64,000 nt of DNA, taken from Arthrobacter sp. CDRTa11. GTDB lineage: Bacteria; Actinomycetota; Actinomycetes; Actinomycetales; Micrococcaceae. The notes under the pieces are model-generated. The model was not told the DNA's origin. It was given only the letters and a program-made list of their open reading frames with translations, and searched no databases. The position numbers were made by a program, and so were the translations under genes. This document shows positions 22,463 through 32,549 of the stretch, in pieces (the first letter of the stretch is position 1; each line of letters begins with the position of its first letter). The stretch is taken from assembly GCF_026427775.1 (NCBI RefSeq), contig NZ_CP044532.1:1612001-1676000 (forward strand), written 5' to 3'.

Positions 22463-23509
22463 ATGAAGGCTCTGTACAAGGCCGGACCCCAGGCCGGGTT
22501 CGAACTGGTGGACCGGCCTGAACCGGAAGCCGGCCCCGACGACGTCAAGATCCGGGTCATCACCACGGGCATCTGCGGCACCGACCTGCACATCCAGGCC
22601 TGGGACGCATGGGCGCAGGGCATCATTGAGGCACCGCTCATCCCCGGCCACGAGTTCTATGGCGAAGTCGTGGACGTCGGCGCCGACGTCCGGGACGTCA
22701 AGGTGGGCGACAGGGTGTCCGGTGAAGGCCATGTGGTCTGCGGAATCTGCCGCAACTGCCGGGCCGGCCGGAGGCAGATGTGCATCCACACGGTCAGTGT
22801 TGGCGTGCAGCGCGACGGTGCGTTCGCCGAGTTTGTCGTCATTCCGGAAACCAACGCCTGGGTCCACCACGATCCCTCTGTCACGCCGGAACTGGGCGCC
22901 ATCTTCGACCCCTTCGGCAACGCCGTGCACACCGCCCTGAGCTTCCCCCTGGTGGGGGAGGACGTCCTCATCACCGGTGCAGGCCCGATCGGGCTGATGG
23001 CCATCGCCGTGGCCCGGCACGCCGGCGCCCGGAAGATCGCCATCACCGATGTCTCCCAGCCCCGCCTGGACCTTGCCCGCCAGTTGGGGGTTGACCTGGC
23101 CATCGACGTCTCCACCACCCGGATCAGGGACGCCCAGCAGGAACTTGGCATGCGCGAAGGCTTTGACATCGGCATGGAAATGTCCGGCCACCCCACAGCG
23201 CTTCCTGAGATGATCGACAACATGAACCATGGCGGCCGCATTGCCATGCTGGGGCTGCCCAGCCAGTCCATCACCATCGACTGGGGCAAGGTAGTGACGC
23301 ACATGCTCACGCTGAAGGGCATCTACGGCCGCGAGATGTTCGAAACCTGGTACGCCATGAGCGCCATGCTGTCCTCCAACCCGGTGCTCCATGCTGCCAT
23401 TTCGGCCGTGGTGACGGACAGGCTTCCCGCCCAGGACTGGGAAAAGGGTTTTGATATTGCCCGCGCCGGCGTCGGCGGCAAAGTTGTCCTCGACTGGACC
23501 GAACTCTAA
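22463..23509 (+). CDS. tdh: L-threonine 3-dehydrogenase
   Basis: A 348-residue zinc-dependent medium-chain dehydrogenase oxidising L-threonine to 2-amino-3-ketobutyrate with NAD+. Visible: catalytic-zinc region GICGTDLHI and GHEFYGEVV, structural-zinc cysteines in [15 protein letters not shown], and the NAD-binding GAGPIGLMA. Start ATG at 22463 behind GTGAGGAAG. It is followed eight bases later by kbl, the next enzyme, and is divergent from a LysR gene. Confidence 0.93.
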   Translation: MKALYKAGPQAGFELVDRPEPEAGPDDVKIRVITTGICGTDLHIQAWDAWAQGIIEAPLIPGHEFYGEVVDVGADVRDVKVGDRVSGEGHVVCGICRNCRAGRRQMCIHTVSVGVQRDGAFAEFVVIPETNAWVHHDPSVTPELGAIFDPFGNAVHTALSFPLVGEDVLITGAGPIGLMAIAVARHAGARKIAITDVSQPRLDLARQLGVDLAIDVSTTRIRDAQQELGMREGFDIGMEMSGHPTALPEMIDNMNHGGRIAMLGLPSQSITIDWGKVVTHMLTLKGIYGREMFETWYAMSAMLSSNPVLHAAISAVVTDRLPAQDWEKGFDIARAGVGGKVVLDWTEL

Positions 23510-23517
23510 GGAGCACC

Positions 23518-24714
<1,197 letters not shown>

Positions 24715-24735
24715 GACCGCGGACTGCTGGCAGCT

Positions 24736-24822
24736 GATTCTGCGGGTCCCCGATTCTGCGGGCCGTCAGTTCGCCGGGCGCCAACTCAGATTCGCCAACT
24801 CTGCGGGCGCCAACTCTGCAAG
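24736..24822 (+). repeat. Degenerate local tandem repeats after kbl
   Basis: Two copies of GATTCTGCGGG are followed by three related units of GCCAACTC[A/T]G. They lie between the kbl stop and the next gene, whose RBS (AAGGATGG) follows directly. No coding potential is seen. They resemble other gene-end repeats in this window in position but not in sequence. Confidence 0.5.
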
Positions 24823-24831
24823 GATGGACCC

Positions 24832-25938
24832 ATGACTGCACACTACGATGTCCTGATTGTGGGCGGCGGGATCGCCGGCCTGTCCGTTGCCTCGGCGCTC
24901 GCCGGCAAATGCAGCGTGGCACTGGTGGAAGCCGAGCAGGAACTGGCCTATCACACGTCCTCCCGGTCCGCCCGGAATCTGATTCCCAGCTACGGCCCTG
25001 CCGTGGTCCAGGAACTGACAGTCCGGACCCTGGAGCTGATGGCGGCCCGGGACAGTGAACTGCCTGAGCGCGTCCTGGCGCCCGGCAGTTTTATGCTTAT
25101 CGGCAGCGAGGACGGCGTCAGGGCAGAGGCCAGCGGCCATATGCAGCCCATCCCGCATGCGAAAGCGCTGGAGCTTTGCCCCGCACTGGTTCCGGAATCC
25201 TTCACGGCTGCGGGCCTGGATACCGGAGCCTTCGCCTGCAACGCGCCCCTGCTGCTGGCTGATCACCGGCAGCGTGCCGAGGGTGCCGGAGCCGACATCA
25301 TCACGGGCGCCCGCGTGCACTCTGCCCAGCGCCTGGGCTCCGGCTGGGAGATCGGTGCAGGGCAGGAAGCGTTCCAGGCCGGGGTTCTGGTCAATGCCGC
25401 AGGCGCCTGGGCGGACGAGCTGGCAGTGATCAGCGGCGTGGAAAAGCTTGGCCTGCAGCCGTACCGGCGCACCGCGGCGATTGTCGACGTCGAACACCCG
25501 CTGCCGGAGGGCTGTCCTATGGTGGCGGCGGCGGACAGCTCCTTCTACTTCCGCCGGGACGGCAGCGATGTCCTGGTCTCGCCGTCGGAGAAGGTCCCCA
25601 GTGGGCCGGAGGACGCCAAGCCCCGCCCGGGCGACGTGGAGCGGCTGGTGGCCAGGCTCAACCAGGTGACCACACTGGGGATCCGCGGTGTGCGGAGGGC
25701 CTGGACCGGGCTGCGGACAGAAGCGGCGGACGGCATCCCGGTGGCAGGATTCGATGCTGAAGCGCAGGGGTTCTACTGGCTGGCCGGGCAGGGCGGCTAC
25801 GGCTTCCAGACGTCGTCGGCCATGGCGGAGCTTGCCGCGGAGCAGATCCTGGCCGGCCAGGGACCAGCCGGGACGGACAGTCCGGCATCCCGGACAGCGC
25901 AGGCCCTTGCCGCCACCCGCTGGTCCATCCGGCGCTGA
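24832..25938 (+). CDS. FAD-dependent oxidoreductase, D-amino acid oxidase/dehydrogenase type
   Basis: A 368-residue flavoprotein of the DAO superfamily. The N-terminal Rossmann motif is VLIVGGGIAGLSVASAL (about 6-22), with the acidic end of strand two at VALVEAE. The C-terminal GLRTEAADGIPVAGFD and WLAGQGGYGFQTS match the conserved FAD-binding end of glycine oxidase/D-arginine dehydrogenase-like enzymes. Substrate unknown; a D-amino acid or sarcosine-like amine is likely. Start ATG at 24832 follows AAGGATGG. hutI begins 11 bases after its stop, so the two probably share a transcript in amino-acid catabolism. Confidence 0.85.
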   Translation: MTAHYDVLIVGGGIAGLSVASALAGKCSVALVEAEQELAYHTSSRSARNLIPSYGPAVVQELTVRTLELMAARDSELPERVLAPGSFMLIGSEDGVRAEASGHMQPIPHAKALELCPALVPESFTAAGLDTGAFACNAPLLLADHRQRAEGAGADIITGARVHSAQRLGSGWEIGAGQEAFQAGVLVNAAGAWADELAVISGVEKLGLQPYRRTAAIVDVEHPLPEGCPMVAAADSSFYFRRDGSDVLVSPSEKVPSGPEDAKPRPGDVERLVARLNQVTTLGIRGVRRAWTGLRTEAADGIPVAGFDAEAQGFYWLAGQGGYGFQTSSAMAELAAEQILAGQGPAGTDSPASRTAQALAATRWSIRR

Positions 25939-25949
25939 AGAATGGTTCC

Positions 25950-27161
25950 ATGAGCACCCTGATCACCAACATCGCCGAGCTAATGACCCAGGACCTGGAG
26001 CACCGGGTCCTGAAGGACGCCGCCGTGGTCATCGACGGCGAACGGATCGAGTGGATCGGCGCCGCAGCTTCGGCGCCAGCGGCGGATGAGGCGGTGGATG
26101 CCGGTGGCCGGGCGCTGCTTCCCGGCTGGGTTGATTCCCACACCCACCTGGTGTTCGCGGGCGACCGCACCGTCGAGTTCGAAGCCCGGATGGCGGGCGA
26201 GGCGTACTCGGCCGGAGGCATCGCGGTGACCATGGAGGCGACCCGGCGCGCGCCGGATTTTGACCTCACCCGGCTGGCCATGGGGCGCGTGGCCGAGGCC
26301 GTCTCCCAGGGCACCACCTACTTTGAGACCAAAACGGGCTACGGGCTGGACACCGAGCACGAGGCGCGGAGCGCCAGGGTGGCCTCCACCGTGGCAGATG
26401 AAGCAACCTACCTTGGAGCCCATCTGGTCCCGGCCGGCATGGATGCCGACGAGTACACGAAACTGGTCTGCGGGCCGATGCTGGAAGCGGTCCGCCCCTA
26501 CGTGCGCTGGGCGGATGTGTTCTGTGAAGAGGGTGCCTTCACTGCCACACAGTCCCGTGAGGTACTGCAGGCCTGCCGGGACGCCGGCCTGGGCCTGCGG
26601 GTCCATGGAAACCAGTTGGGTGAAGGACCCGGCGTCCAGCTTGCCGTGGAGTTTGAAGCCGCCAGCGTGGACCACGTGAACTATCTGTCGGACGCGGACA
26701 TCGCGGCGCTGGCCGGAACCTGGTCCGGCTGGGACGCCGGCCAGGGCAGCGGAAGCCGGGGCACGGTGGCCACCTGCCTTCCCGCGTGCGATCTGTCCAC
26801 GCGGCAGCCGCTTGCCCCCGGGCGGCGGCTCCTGGATGCGGGAGTCCAGCTGGCGCTGGCCTCCAACTGCAACCCGGGGACCTCGTACACCAGTTCCATG
26901 GCGTTTTGTGTGGCCACCGCTGTGCTTCAGATGAGGCTGACTGTCCACGAGGCGGTCCGGGCCGCCACCTACGGCGGGGCGCTGGCGCTGCACCGGGACA
27001 GCGGGAACGACGCCGACGGCGAGCGGGCCGTGGGCTCCCTTGCGGTAGGACACAGGGCCGACCTGCACCTGCTCAACGCGCCCTCCGCCACCCACCTCGC
27101 GTACCGGCCGGGCATGCCGCTCACGTACGCTGTATGGCGGGCAGGTATCCGACAACGCTGA
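25950..27161 (+). CDS. hutI: Imidazolonepropionase
   Basis: A 403-residue amidohydrolase that opens the ring of imidazolone-5-propionate in histidine degradation. Metal-binding motif HTHLVFAGDR near 60; the substrate loop ETKTGYGLD, VHGNQLGEGPGVQ and the conserved SNCNPGTSYTSSM are present. The other hut genes (hutH, hutU and the last step) are not next to it, so it may be split from them. It is 11 bases from the upstream flavoprotein gene. Confidence 0.93.
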   Translation: MSTLITNIAELMTQDLEHRVLKDAAVVIDGERIEWIGAAASAPAADEAVDAGGRALLPGWVDSHTHLVFAGDRTVEFEARMAGEAYSAGGIAVTMEATRRAPDFDLTRLAMGRVAEAVSQGTTYFETKTGYGLDTEHEARSARVASTVADEATYLGAHLVPAGMDADEYTKLVCGPMLEAVRPYVRWADVFCEEGAFTATQSREVLQACRDAGLGLRVHGNQLGEGPGVQLAVEFEAASVDHVNYLSDADIAALAGTWSGWDAGQGSGSRGTVATCLPACDLSTRQPLAPGRRLLDAGVQLALASNCNPGTSYTSSMAFCVATAVLQMRLTVHEAVRAATYGGALALHRDSGNDADGERAVGSLAVGHRADLHLLNAPSATHLAYRPGMPLTYAVWRAGIRQR

Positions 27162-27184
27162 GTCAATCTGTGAATTTGACGGAA

Positions 27185-27214
27185 GTTGATCATTTGAGGT
27201 CTGTTATGATCAAC
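27185..27214 (+). promoter_or_regulatory. Candidate operator of the DeoR-type regulator
   Basis: A perfect 8-bp inverted repeat, GTTGATCA (27185-27192) and TGATCAAC (27207-27214), spaced by 14 bases. The second arm overlaps TATGAT (27205-27210), a good -10 hexamer. Forty bases downstream lies the ATG of the regulator at 27255, so autorepression is plausible. Confidence 0.55.
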
Positions 27215-27254
27215 AAACGTCACATTGGGTGGCTTTTGACGCTGAGAGGCCTGC

Positions 27255-28049
27255 ATGACCCGGAACGACAGACTGACCGCCATTCTGGACCTCCTTGCCG
27301 AAACCGGGCAGGTGGAGGTGGAGGAAATTGTCACCAAGCTTGGTGTTTCGCCTGCCACCGTCAGGCGCGACCTGGACAGCCTGGCCAAGCGGAGGCTCCT
27401 GACGCGGACCAGGGGCGGAGCCACCACGGGGGCCCTCGCCTACGACCTTCCAGGCAGGTATAACCGGGACGACCACGCTCAGGCCAAGGAAGAAATCGCC
27501 CAGGCGGCATCTGCCCTGATCAGTCCCGGTGCGGTGATCGGGCTCTGTGGCGGCACCACCAGCACGGCGCTGGCCCAGATCCTGGCAACCCGCGAAGACC
27601 TCAACGCTCCGTCCAACCAGCCAACCCTGACGGTGGTCACCAACGCCATCAATATCGCGGCGCAACTGGCCGTCCGGCCCAACATCAAGGTGATGGTGAC
27701 CGGCGGCATCCTCAACCCGCGTTCCTATGAATTGGTGGGACCGTACACGGACATCATCATGCAGAAGGTGGTCCTGAACATCGCTTTCATCGGCGTCAAC
27801 GGCATCGATCCCGTGGTGGGACCCACCAACACCGGCGAGGCCGAAGCGTCCGTCAACGCGCTCCTGGCCAGCAGGGCCCGGGTCTCCTACGTGCTGGCCG
27901 ATTCGTCCAAGGTGGGTGTGCGCGCCTTTGCCACCATGGACGGGTACGAGTTCACACGCCTTATCACCGACGCCGGCATTTCAGCCGAGGATAAGGCGGC
28001 CTTTGAGGCCACCGGCACCGAAGTCATTGTTGCGCCGAAACTCGCGTAA
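27255..28049 (+). CDS. DeoR/GlpR family transcriptional regulator
   Basis: A 264-residue repressor. The N-terminal helix-turn-helix covers about 20-55 (VEEIVTKLGVSPATVRRDLDSL), followed by the DeoR effector domain, a sugar-phosphate-binding fold with GLCGGTTSTALAQIL. Effectors of this family are usually phosphorylated sugars. No sugar operon is adjacent, so the target is unknown. An inverted repeat overlapping its -10 suggests autorepression. Confidence 0.9.
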   Translation: MTRNDRLTAILDLLAETGQVEVEEIVTKLGVSPATVRRDLDSLAKRRLLTRTRGGATTGALAYDLPGRYNRDDHAQAKEEIAQAASALISPGAVIGLCGGTTSTALAQILATREDLNAPSNQPTLTVVTNAINIAAQLAVRPNIKVMVTGGILNPRSYELVGPYTDIIMQKVVLNIAFIGVNGIDPVVGPTNTGEAEASVNALLASRARVSYVLADSSKVGVRAFATMDGYEFTRLITDAGISAEDKAAFEATGTEVIVAPKLA

Positions 28050-28127
28050 GGCCCCCGCAGTTCCGCTGTCGCGACAGCCGCTGCCTGGAGAAGCGGATGG
28101 GTGAAAAGGCCGCCGACTGGGAAGCCG

Positions 28128-28808
28128 CTAGAAAATGACCGGGGGCGCGTCCAGCACAGTCTCGTCCACCCTGCGGTCCACCCACTGGCTGAACGGGATG
28201 TCGAGTTCGTACTTGTTCAGGTCGGTCCGCACCAGCGTCCGCACCGCCGCGTTGTCCGGGTTGTTGAGGGACTCGAAGTACTCCACTGACCAGTGGAACC
28301 ACCGCATGCAGAACAGGCGCATGGTGAGCCCGTGCGTTACCAGCAGTGTGTTCGGCGCATAGTCGGGCTTGGACCAGTGGCGGTAGAGCGTTTCCATAAA
28401 CGAGGAGATCCGGTCGTAGACGTCCGAGCCGGATTCGCCCTCCCGGAAACGGTAGAAGAAATGGCCGTACGCGTTGCGCAGTTCCTTCTGGTCTTCAATA
28501 TCGCCGCTGATCTGGAAGTTGGCCCAGTCCTGCTCGCGCAGCCGCGGTTCCTCGATCACCCGCTCGGTGAGGCTTCCGAGGTTCAGTGCCTCGAGGGTCT
28601 GATGGGCCCTCAGGTAGGGCGAGACATAGACGCACACCTGGCGGCCGTCCAGCTCGTACCGGATCTGCTCGCCGGCTGCCCTCGCCTGCTCCACACCCAG
28701 GGCGGTCAGTGGAATCCGATAGTCCGGCACCCTGTTGTAGATCGAGGTATCGGCGTTGGCTGCAGACTGGCCGTGCCGGATCATGATAATTTTCCCGGGC
28801 GCACTCAT
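28128..28808 (-). CDS. Histidine phosphatase superfamily protein (phosphoglycerate-mutase-like)
   Basis: A 226-residue enzyme with the catalytic motif IIMIRHGQS near the N-terminus, the second-motif Arg and Glu later, and the C-terminal LLVTHGLTMRLFC holding the second catalytic His. It could be a broad phosphatase or a small-molecule mutase; sequence does not decide. The start is the ATG at 28808, preceded by GGGG at suitable distance; a TTG three codons upstream is less likely. Divergent from the CAAX protease gene. Confidence 0.88.
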   Translation of the reverse strand: MSAPGKIIMIRHGQSAANADTSIYNRVPDYRIPLTALGVEQARAAGEQIRYELDGRQVCVYVSPYLRAHQTLEALNLGSLTERVIEEPRLREQDWANFQISGDIEDQKELRNAYGHFFYRFREGESGSDVYDRISSFMETLYRHWSKPDYAPNTLLVTHGLTMRLFCMRWFHWSVEYFESLNNPDNAAVRTLVRTDLNKYELDIPFSQWVDRRVDETVLDAPPVIF

Positions 28809-28911
28809 AAGCCCCAAGCATAGGTGCCGCCGGAGCGGCGCAGCTGTTTGACAGCCCTTTGACCCGGTAATGCATCAGCGAAGAACCAGAAACTACAGGC
28901 AAGATGGGAGC

Positions 28912-29691
28912 ATGTTGGTTCCCTCCCGCCGTCGGCTGCGCCTTGAAGTTTGGATCGTCTTGGGGCTGTCCCTGGGCCAGTCCGCCGTCTACTCCGTGGT
29001 CCAGCTGCTGGATAAGATGACGCGCGCCCCGCTGGCGGAAGGCACCTCAACCCTCAACCGCTCGCAGAGCACCCGTGAATACTTCGATCTCACCTACCAG
29101 TTACTGGACATCGTCTTCGCGCTGGTGCCGGTCCTGCTGGTCATCTACTTCCTGTCCGACCAGCGGCAACCGGGGGCGGGGGACGGCGCACATGCAGGTT
29201 CGGCCTTCCGGAAGCTTGGCTTCAACTTCGCCAGGCCCGGCCGGGACATGCTGCAGGGTCTTGGACTTGCCGCCCTGATCGGCATCCCGTCACTTGGCCT
29301 CTACGCGGCAGGGCGGGCATTAGGCATTACCACTGCCATCATTCCCAGCGCCCTGGATTCCTACTGGTGGACGGTGCCGGTGCTGATCCTGTCCGCCGTG
29401 CGGCACGCGGTGGTGGAGGAAGTGATTGTGGTGGGCTACCTGATGGACCGTTTCGGCAAATTCGGCTGGAGCATGCCCCTGGCAATCTTCGCCAGCTCCA
29501 TGCTGCGCGGCAGCTACCACCTCTACCAGGGCTTTGGGCCCTTCATCGGCAACGCCGTGATGGGGGTGGTGTTCGCCTGGCTCTACACCCGGACAAAGCG
29601 GGTGATGCCACTGGTGATTGCGCACGCTCTGTTGGACATTGTGGCGTTCGTTGGCTTCAGCCTCTTTGGGTCTGCCGTAGGCCTCGGGTGA
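28912..29691 (+). CDS. CPBP family intramembrane metalloprotease (CAAX protease-like)
   Basis: A 259-residue integral membrane protein with six or more hydrophobic segments. CPBP (Abi/CAAX) motifs are EEVIVVGYLMDRF (the paired Glu), the SSMLRGSYHLYQG histidine segment and HALLDIVAF near the C-terminus. Family members cleave prenylated or bacteriocin-type peptides; the substrate here is unknown. The ATG at 28912 has GATGGGAG upstream; an ATG at 28870 also exists. Its 3' end converges on the glyoxalase-like gene with a shared terminator between. Confidence 0.87.
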   Translation: MLVPSRRRLRLEVWIVLGLSLGQSAVYSVVQLLDKMTRAPLAEGTSTLNRSQSTREYFDLTYQLLDIVFALVPVLLVIYFLSDQRQPGAGDGAHAGSAFRKLGFNFARPGRDMLQGLGLAALIGIPSLGLYAAGRALGITTAIIPSALDSYWWTVPVLILSAVRHAVVEEVIVVGYLMDRFGKFGWSMPLAIFASSMLRGSYHLYQGFGPFIGNAVMGVVFAWLYTRTKRVMPLVIAHALLDIVAFVGFSLFGSAVGLG

Positions 29692-29731
29692 GGTGGGAGA
29701 AAACCAAGGAGCGACGGCGGCGTTAAAGTAA

Positions 29732-29783
29732 TTCGGCCGCCATCGGCAGGTGACGTCATTGGCACCCGCTGATGGCGGCCGAA
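29732..29783. terminator. Bidirectional terminator between convergent genes
   Basis: A perfect 13-bp inverted repeat, TTCGGCCGCCATC at 29732-29744 and its complement at 29771-29783. Inside the loop, GCAGGTG can pair with CACCCGC. GTTTGTT follows on the plus strand. It lies midway between the CAAX protease gene and the convergent VOC gene. Confidence 0.8.
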
Positions 29784-29821
29784 GTTTGTTCCCAGCGGCC
29801 GTTGACCGGCCGGGGGAGGGC

Positions 29822-30460
29822 TTAGATGGTGACTGCCCCGGAGGCGGTTTCGAACGTGACGGAAAGGATGCCGGGGGTTCCATGCGGAGCCACCCATTCC
29901 ACTGCTACATCCTCAAGCGGCTTTTCGACAGGTTCGCCGAGCCATTCGGTCACCCGTTCCGCCGAGCCGGCAATGGTCAGGCAGGACATCTTGACGTTGC
30001 TTTCATAGGCGTTGGACGGGTGCAGGGCGGGATCGCCTTCCCACTTGAGCATGTATGGGACCTGGGGATCGGCGATGAGGCCCAGGATTCCGATCTGCTT
30101 CCACACAAGTTCGCGGCCGTCGGGGAACTTCCGGTTGCCGTTGACGGCAGAGCGTCCCAGCCGGCGTTCGAACGGGGCGAGGTCGTCCACTTCGACGCAC
30201 CAGCCCATCCAGCCGCCGCCGGCGGCAGAGCGTGCACGCACGGCCTGTCCGAACGGCGCTTTGTCCGATGCCGGGTGGTCAAGGACCTCCACTACTTCAA
30301 GGTATTTGTGGCCCGCGAGTGGAATGATCATGTTCCGGGTTCCGAAACGGGGGTGCACTCCACCCTTCACGGCTTCGACGCCGAGGGCGGACGAAATTCG
30401 TTCGGTTGTGGCAGCCAGGCCATCGTGTTCACAGGCGTAAGAGACGTGATCCATGCGCAT
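29822..30460 (-). CDS. Glyoxalase-like (VOC superfamily) protein
   Basis: A 212-residue protein with the N-terminal MDHVSYAC strand and the F-G-T-R-N loop of glyoxalase-like domain proteins (PF13468-type). A second beta-alpha-beta half follows around 110-205. VOC proteins bind a divalent metal through His/Glu residues; His at MDHV is visible. The chemistry is unknown. Alternative starts at 30469 and 30454; the one at 30460 is a compromise and AAGGGC sits close to it. A strong DtxR/IdeR-like iron box lies about 40 bases upstream, suggesting iron control. Confidence 0.8.
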   Translation of the reverse strand: MRMDHVSYACEHDGLAATTERISSALGVEAVKGGVHPRFGTRNMIIPLAGHKYLEVVEVLDHPASDKAPFGQAVRARSAAGGGWMGWCVEVDDLAPFERRLGRSAVNGNRKFPDGRELVWKQIGILGLIADPQVPYMLKWEGDPALHPSNAYESNVKMSCLTIAGSAERVTEWLGEPVEKPLEDVAVEWVAPHGTPGILSVTFETASGAVTI

Positions 30461-30497
30461 GCCCTTCATCTTGGCACTTTGTGATCGGGCTCTCAGC

Positions 30498-30516
30498 TAA
30501 GGGTAGCCTTACCCGC
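30498..30516. promoter_or_regulatory. Candidate DtxR/IdeR iron box
   Basis: The 19 bases TAAGGGTAGCCTTACCCGC match the palindromic DtxR/IdeR consensus TWAGGTWAGSCTWACCTWA at 15 of 19 positions. It lies 38 bases upstream of the VOC gene start (minus strand), where a repressor would overlap the promoter. It is far (about 300 bases) from metX on the plus strand. Confidence 0.55.
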
Positions 30517-30689
30517 TTTCTACTTTGTGTCATGAGTGGACATTGGCCCGGAAACCATGGTTAGGAAGTCTGCTGACTATGGCCCTGCGGATGCAGCCGG
30601 GCGGTCGCCGGCACCTGGGCTGCAGGCCGGGAAAGTCATAACCAGTCACACTCTTGGTCAAGAGGCATGGCTGTTTCGTACACTCGAAG

Positions 30690-30790
30690 CAGGTCATGAG
30701 TGCCAGTGACAGCCCCGGCTTGCTGGCCGGCAACCCTCCTTCCGCGGTGGGGTGCCCCGGGTGAAGACCTGGCCTGCCGGTCACTTGACG
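30690..30790 (+). ncRNA. SAM-IV riboswitch
   Basis: The stretch beginning GGTCATGAGTGCCAGTGAC and continuing with CCCCGGCTTGCTGGCC, GGCAACCCTCC, CGCGGTGGGGTGCCCCGGG and GAAGACCTGG matches the actinobacterial SAM-IV riboswitch as I know it. P1 pairs AGGTC (30691-30695) with GACCT (30766-30770). A downstream hairpin (GCCTGCCGG with CGGCGGGC) precedes the metX start and could hide its RBS. SAM-IV aptamers bind S-adenosylmethionine and turn off methionine genes. Confidence 0.88.
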
Positions 30791-30819
30791 GCGGGCAAGC
30801 GCGTAGAAAAGGTCCTCAC

Positions 30820-31935
30820 ATGACGATTACCGTCTCCCGCACCGCCGTACCTGAAAACGGAGTGGTCCAGTTCGCCACCATCGGCGGACTCGAACTCGAA
30901 GCCGGAGGTTTCCTGCCGGATGTCACCCTGGCCTATGAAACCTGGGGCACACTCAACCATGACGCCTCCAACGCCATCCTGATCGAGCACGCCCTGACAG
31001 GCAGCACCCACGTCACGCGGGGCGACACCGATGAACCGGGCTGGTGGGAACAGCTGGCCGGCCCCGGTGCTCCGGTGGACACGGACAGGTTTTTTGTGGT
31101 CTCCGTGAACATCGTGGGCGGCTGCTACGGTTCCACCGGACCGTCGTCGCCTGCCCCTGACGGAAAGCCGTGGGGCTCCCGCTTTCCCTTGGTGACACTG
31201 CGGGACAGCACGGTTGCCGAGGCGCGGCTGGCTGACCTGCTGGGCATCCAGAGCTGGTTCGCCGTCCTGGGCGGCTCCATGGGCGGCGCGCGTGCCCTGG
31301 AATGGGCCCTGACCTACCCTGAGCGGGTAGAGCGGTGTGCCGTGGTATCGATCGGCGCCGCGAGCACGGCGGAACAGATTGCCTTCGCCCAGGCCCAGAC
31401 CCTCGCGATCCGCCAGGATGCCAACTTCAACAACGGCGACTACTACGGCGGTCCCTCTCCGGAGGACGGCCTGGCCCTGGCCCGACGGATAGCCCACATC
31501 ACCTACCGCTCGGCCCGGGAACTTGACGGCAGGTTCGGACGCTTGGCCCAGGCACCCGAAACACCATTCCAGGCACCGGCTCTGGGCGACCGCGGCCGCT
31601 ATCAGGTGGAAAGCTACCTGGACCACCAGGGCAACAAGCTGGTCCAGCGCTTCGACGCCAACAGCTACATCGCCATCACCGAGGCCCTGATGAGCCACGA
31701 CGTTTGCCGGGGGCGCGGTTCCCTGGACGAGGCCCTGGCCACGGCGACAGCCCGGTTCTTTGTGGCGGCCGTGGACAGCGACAGGCTCTACTTCCCGTCC
31801 CAGTCACACGAGTTGGCGGCAGCCCTGCCGGGCGACGTTGATGTGCACATCATTGAATGCCCCATCGGCCACGACGGCTTCCTCACCGAAATCGGCCAGC
31901 TGGGCAGCCAGCTCAGGACGACGTTCCTGGTCTAA
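30820..31935 (+). CDS. metX: Homoserine O-acetyltransferase MetX
   Basis: A 371-residue alpha/beta-hydrolase-fold enzyme that acetylates homoserine with acetyl-CoA, the committed step of methionine synthesis. The nucleophile Ser lies in LGGSMGGARALEW, the catalytic His in IGHDGFLTE, and the conserved HALTGSTHV is near the N-terminus. Start ATG at 30820; GAAAAGG lies 6-8 bases upstream. A SAM-IV riboswitch directly upstream provides repression by S-adenosylmethionine. Confidence 0.95.
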   Translation: MTITVSRTAVPENGVVQFATIGGLELEAGGFLPDVTLAYETWGTLNHDASNAILIEHALTGSTHVTRGDTDEPGWWEQLAGPGAPVDTDRFFVVSVNIVGGCYGSTGPSSPAPDGKPWGSRFPLVTLRDSTVAEARLADLLGIQSWFAVLGGSMGGARALEWALTYPERVERCAVVSIGAASTAEQIAFAQAQTLAIRQDANFNNGDYYGGPSPEDGLALARRIAHITYRSARELDGRFGRLAQAPETPFQAPALGDRGRYQVESYLDHQGNKLVQRFDANSYIAITEALMSHDVCRGRGSLDEALATATARFFVAAVDSDRLYFPSQSHELAAALPGDVDVHIIECPIGHDGFLTEIGQLGSQLRTTFLV

Positions 31936-32025
31936 GAAGAAGTCCTGCCCGGAAAGTTCCTGGCACGGAAAGTTCCTTGCCCAGGAAGTTCCCGGGCTGG
32001 AAACCTCCTGGGCCGTGAAGTTTTT
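31936..32025. repeat. Degenerate 16-base tandem repeat after metX
   Basis: About six imperfect units of the type GGAAAGTTCCTGGCAC follow the metX stop and fill the gap to the convergent SHOCT gene. GGAAGTTCC is itself palindromic, so the array can form small hairpins that may end transcription from both sides. Confidence 0.55.
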
Positions 32026-32029
32026 TGCG

Positions 32030-32536
32030 TCAGCCGTTCATGATCTCCGCCCGGCGCGCCATGTACTCATCCATGGCCATTTCGCCGTTGCTGTACTGCT
32101 GGTCAAGTTCTGCAAGCTTGCGGGCACGGTAGCCCTGCGGGGCCGACGGCAGCGGGGGAGTGGAGGGGGCCGCAGGCTTCTGCGGTTCCTGTTCCCGGTC
32201 CCGGGGAGGCACTGGCTGGCCGTACGGCGGGCGTTGCTGGTCCGGCGTCGGAAGCTGCTGGCCCGGCAATGGTTGGAACGGGGGAAGTGGCTGGCTGGGC
32301 GGCAGGGGCTCGGGGCTGCTGATCTGGCGGAAGCCGCCGCTCATGTAGTCCTGCTGGGTGTAGCCGTCGCGCGGCTGGTTGCTCTGCGGTCCCGGACGGG
32401 GACCGGGGAACTGGTCCGGGTAGCGTCCGGAGAAGCTCTGTTCCTGGTTCCGGCGGTTGACGTATTTCCGGTACATCCGCATCCCCATCGGTATCAGGAA
32501 TGACAAAATGATGATCCAGAAAAACAGGTTGTTCAC
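32030..32536 (-). CDS. Single-pass membrane protein with C-terminal SHOCT domain
   Basis: A 168-residue protein starting at GTG 32536 (VNNLFFWIIIL) with GAGAGG upstream. One membrane helix (about 3-20) is followed by a basic stretch, a long Pro/Gln-rich linker (about 50-130) and a C-terminal SHOCT domain (ARKLAELDQQYSNGEMAMDEY). SHOCT domains are short oligomerisation-type motifs; the function of this protein is unknown. It lies 13 bases after the winged-helix gene on the same strand, so the pair probably forms an operon. Confidence 0.78.
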   Translation of the reverse strand: MNNLFFWIIILSFLIPMGMRMYRKYVNRRNQEQSFSGRYPDQFPGPRPGPQSNQPRDGYTQQDYMSGGFRQISSPEPLPPSQPLPPFQPLPGQQLPTPDQQRPPYGQPVPPRDREQEPQKPAAPSTPPLPSAPQGYRARKLAELDQQYSNGEMAMDEYMARRAEIMNG

Positions 32537-32549
32537 GGTGCTGCGCCTC

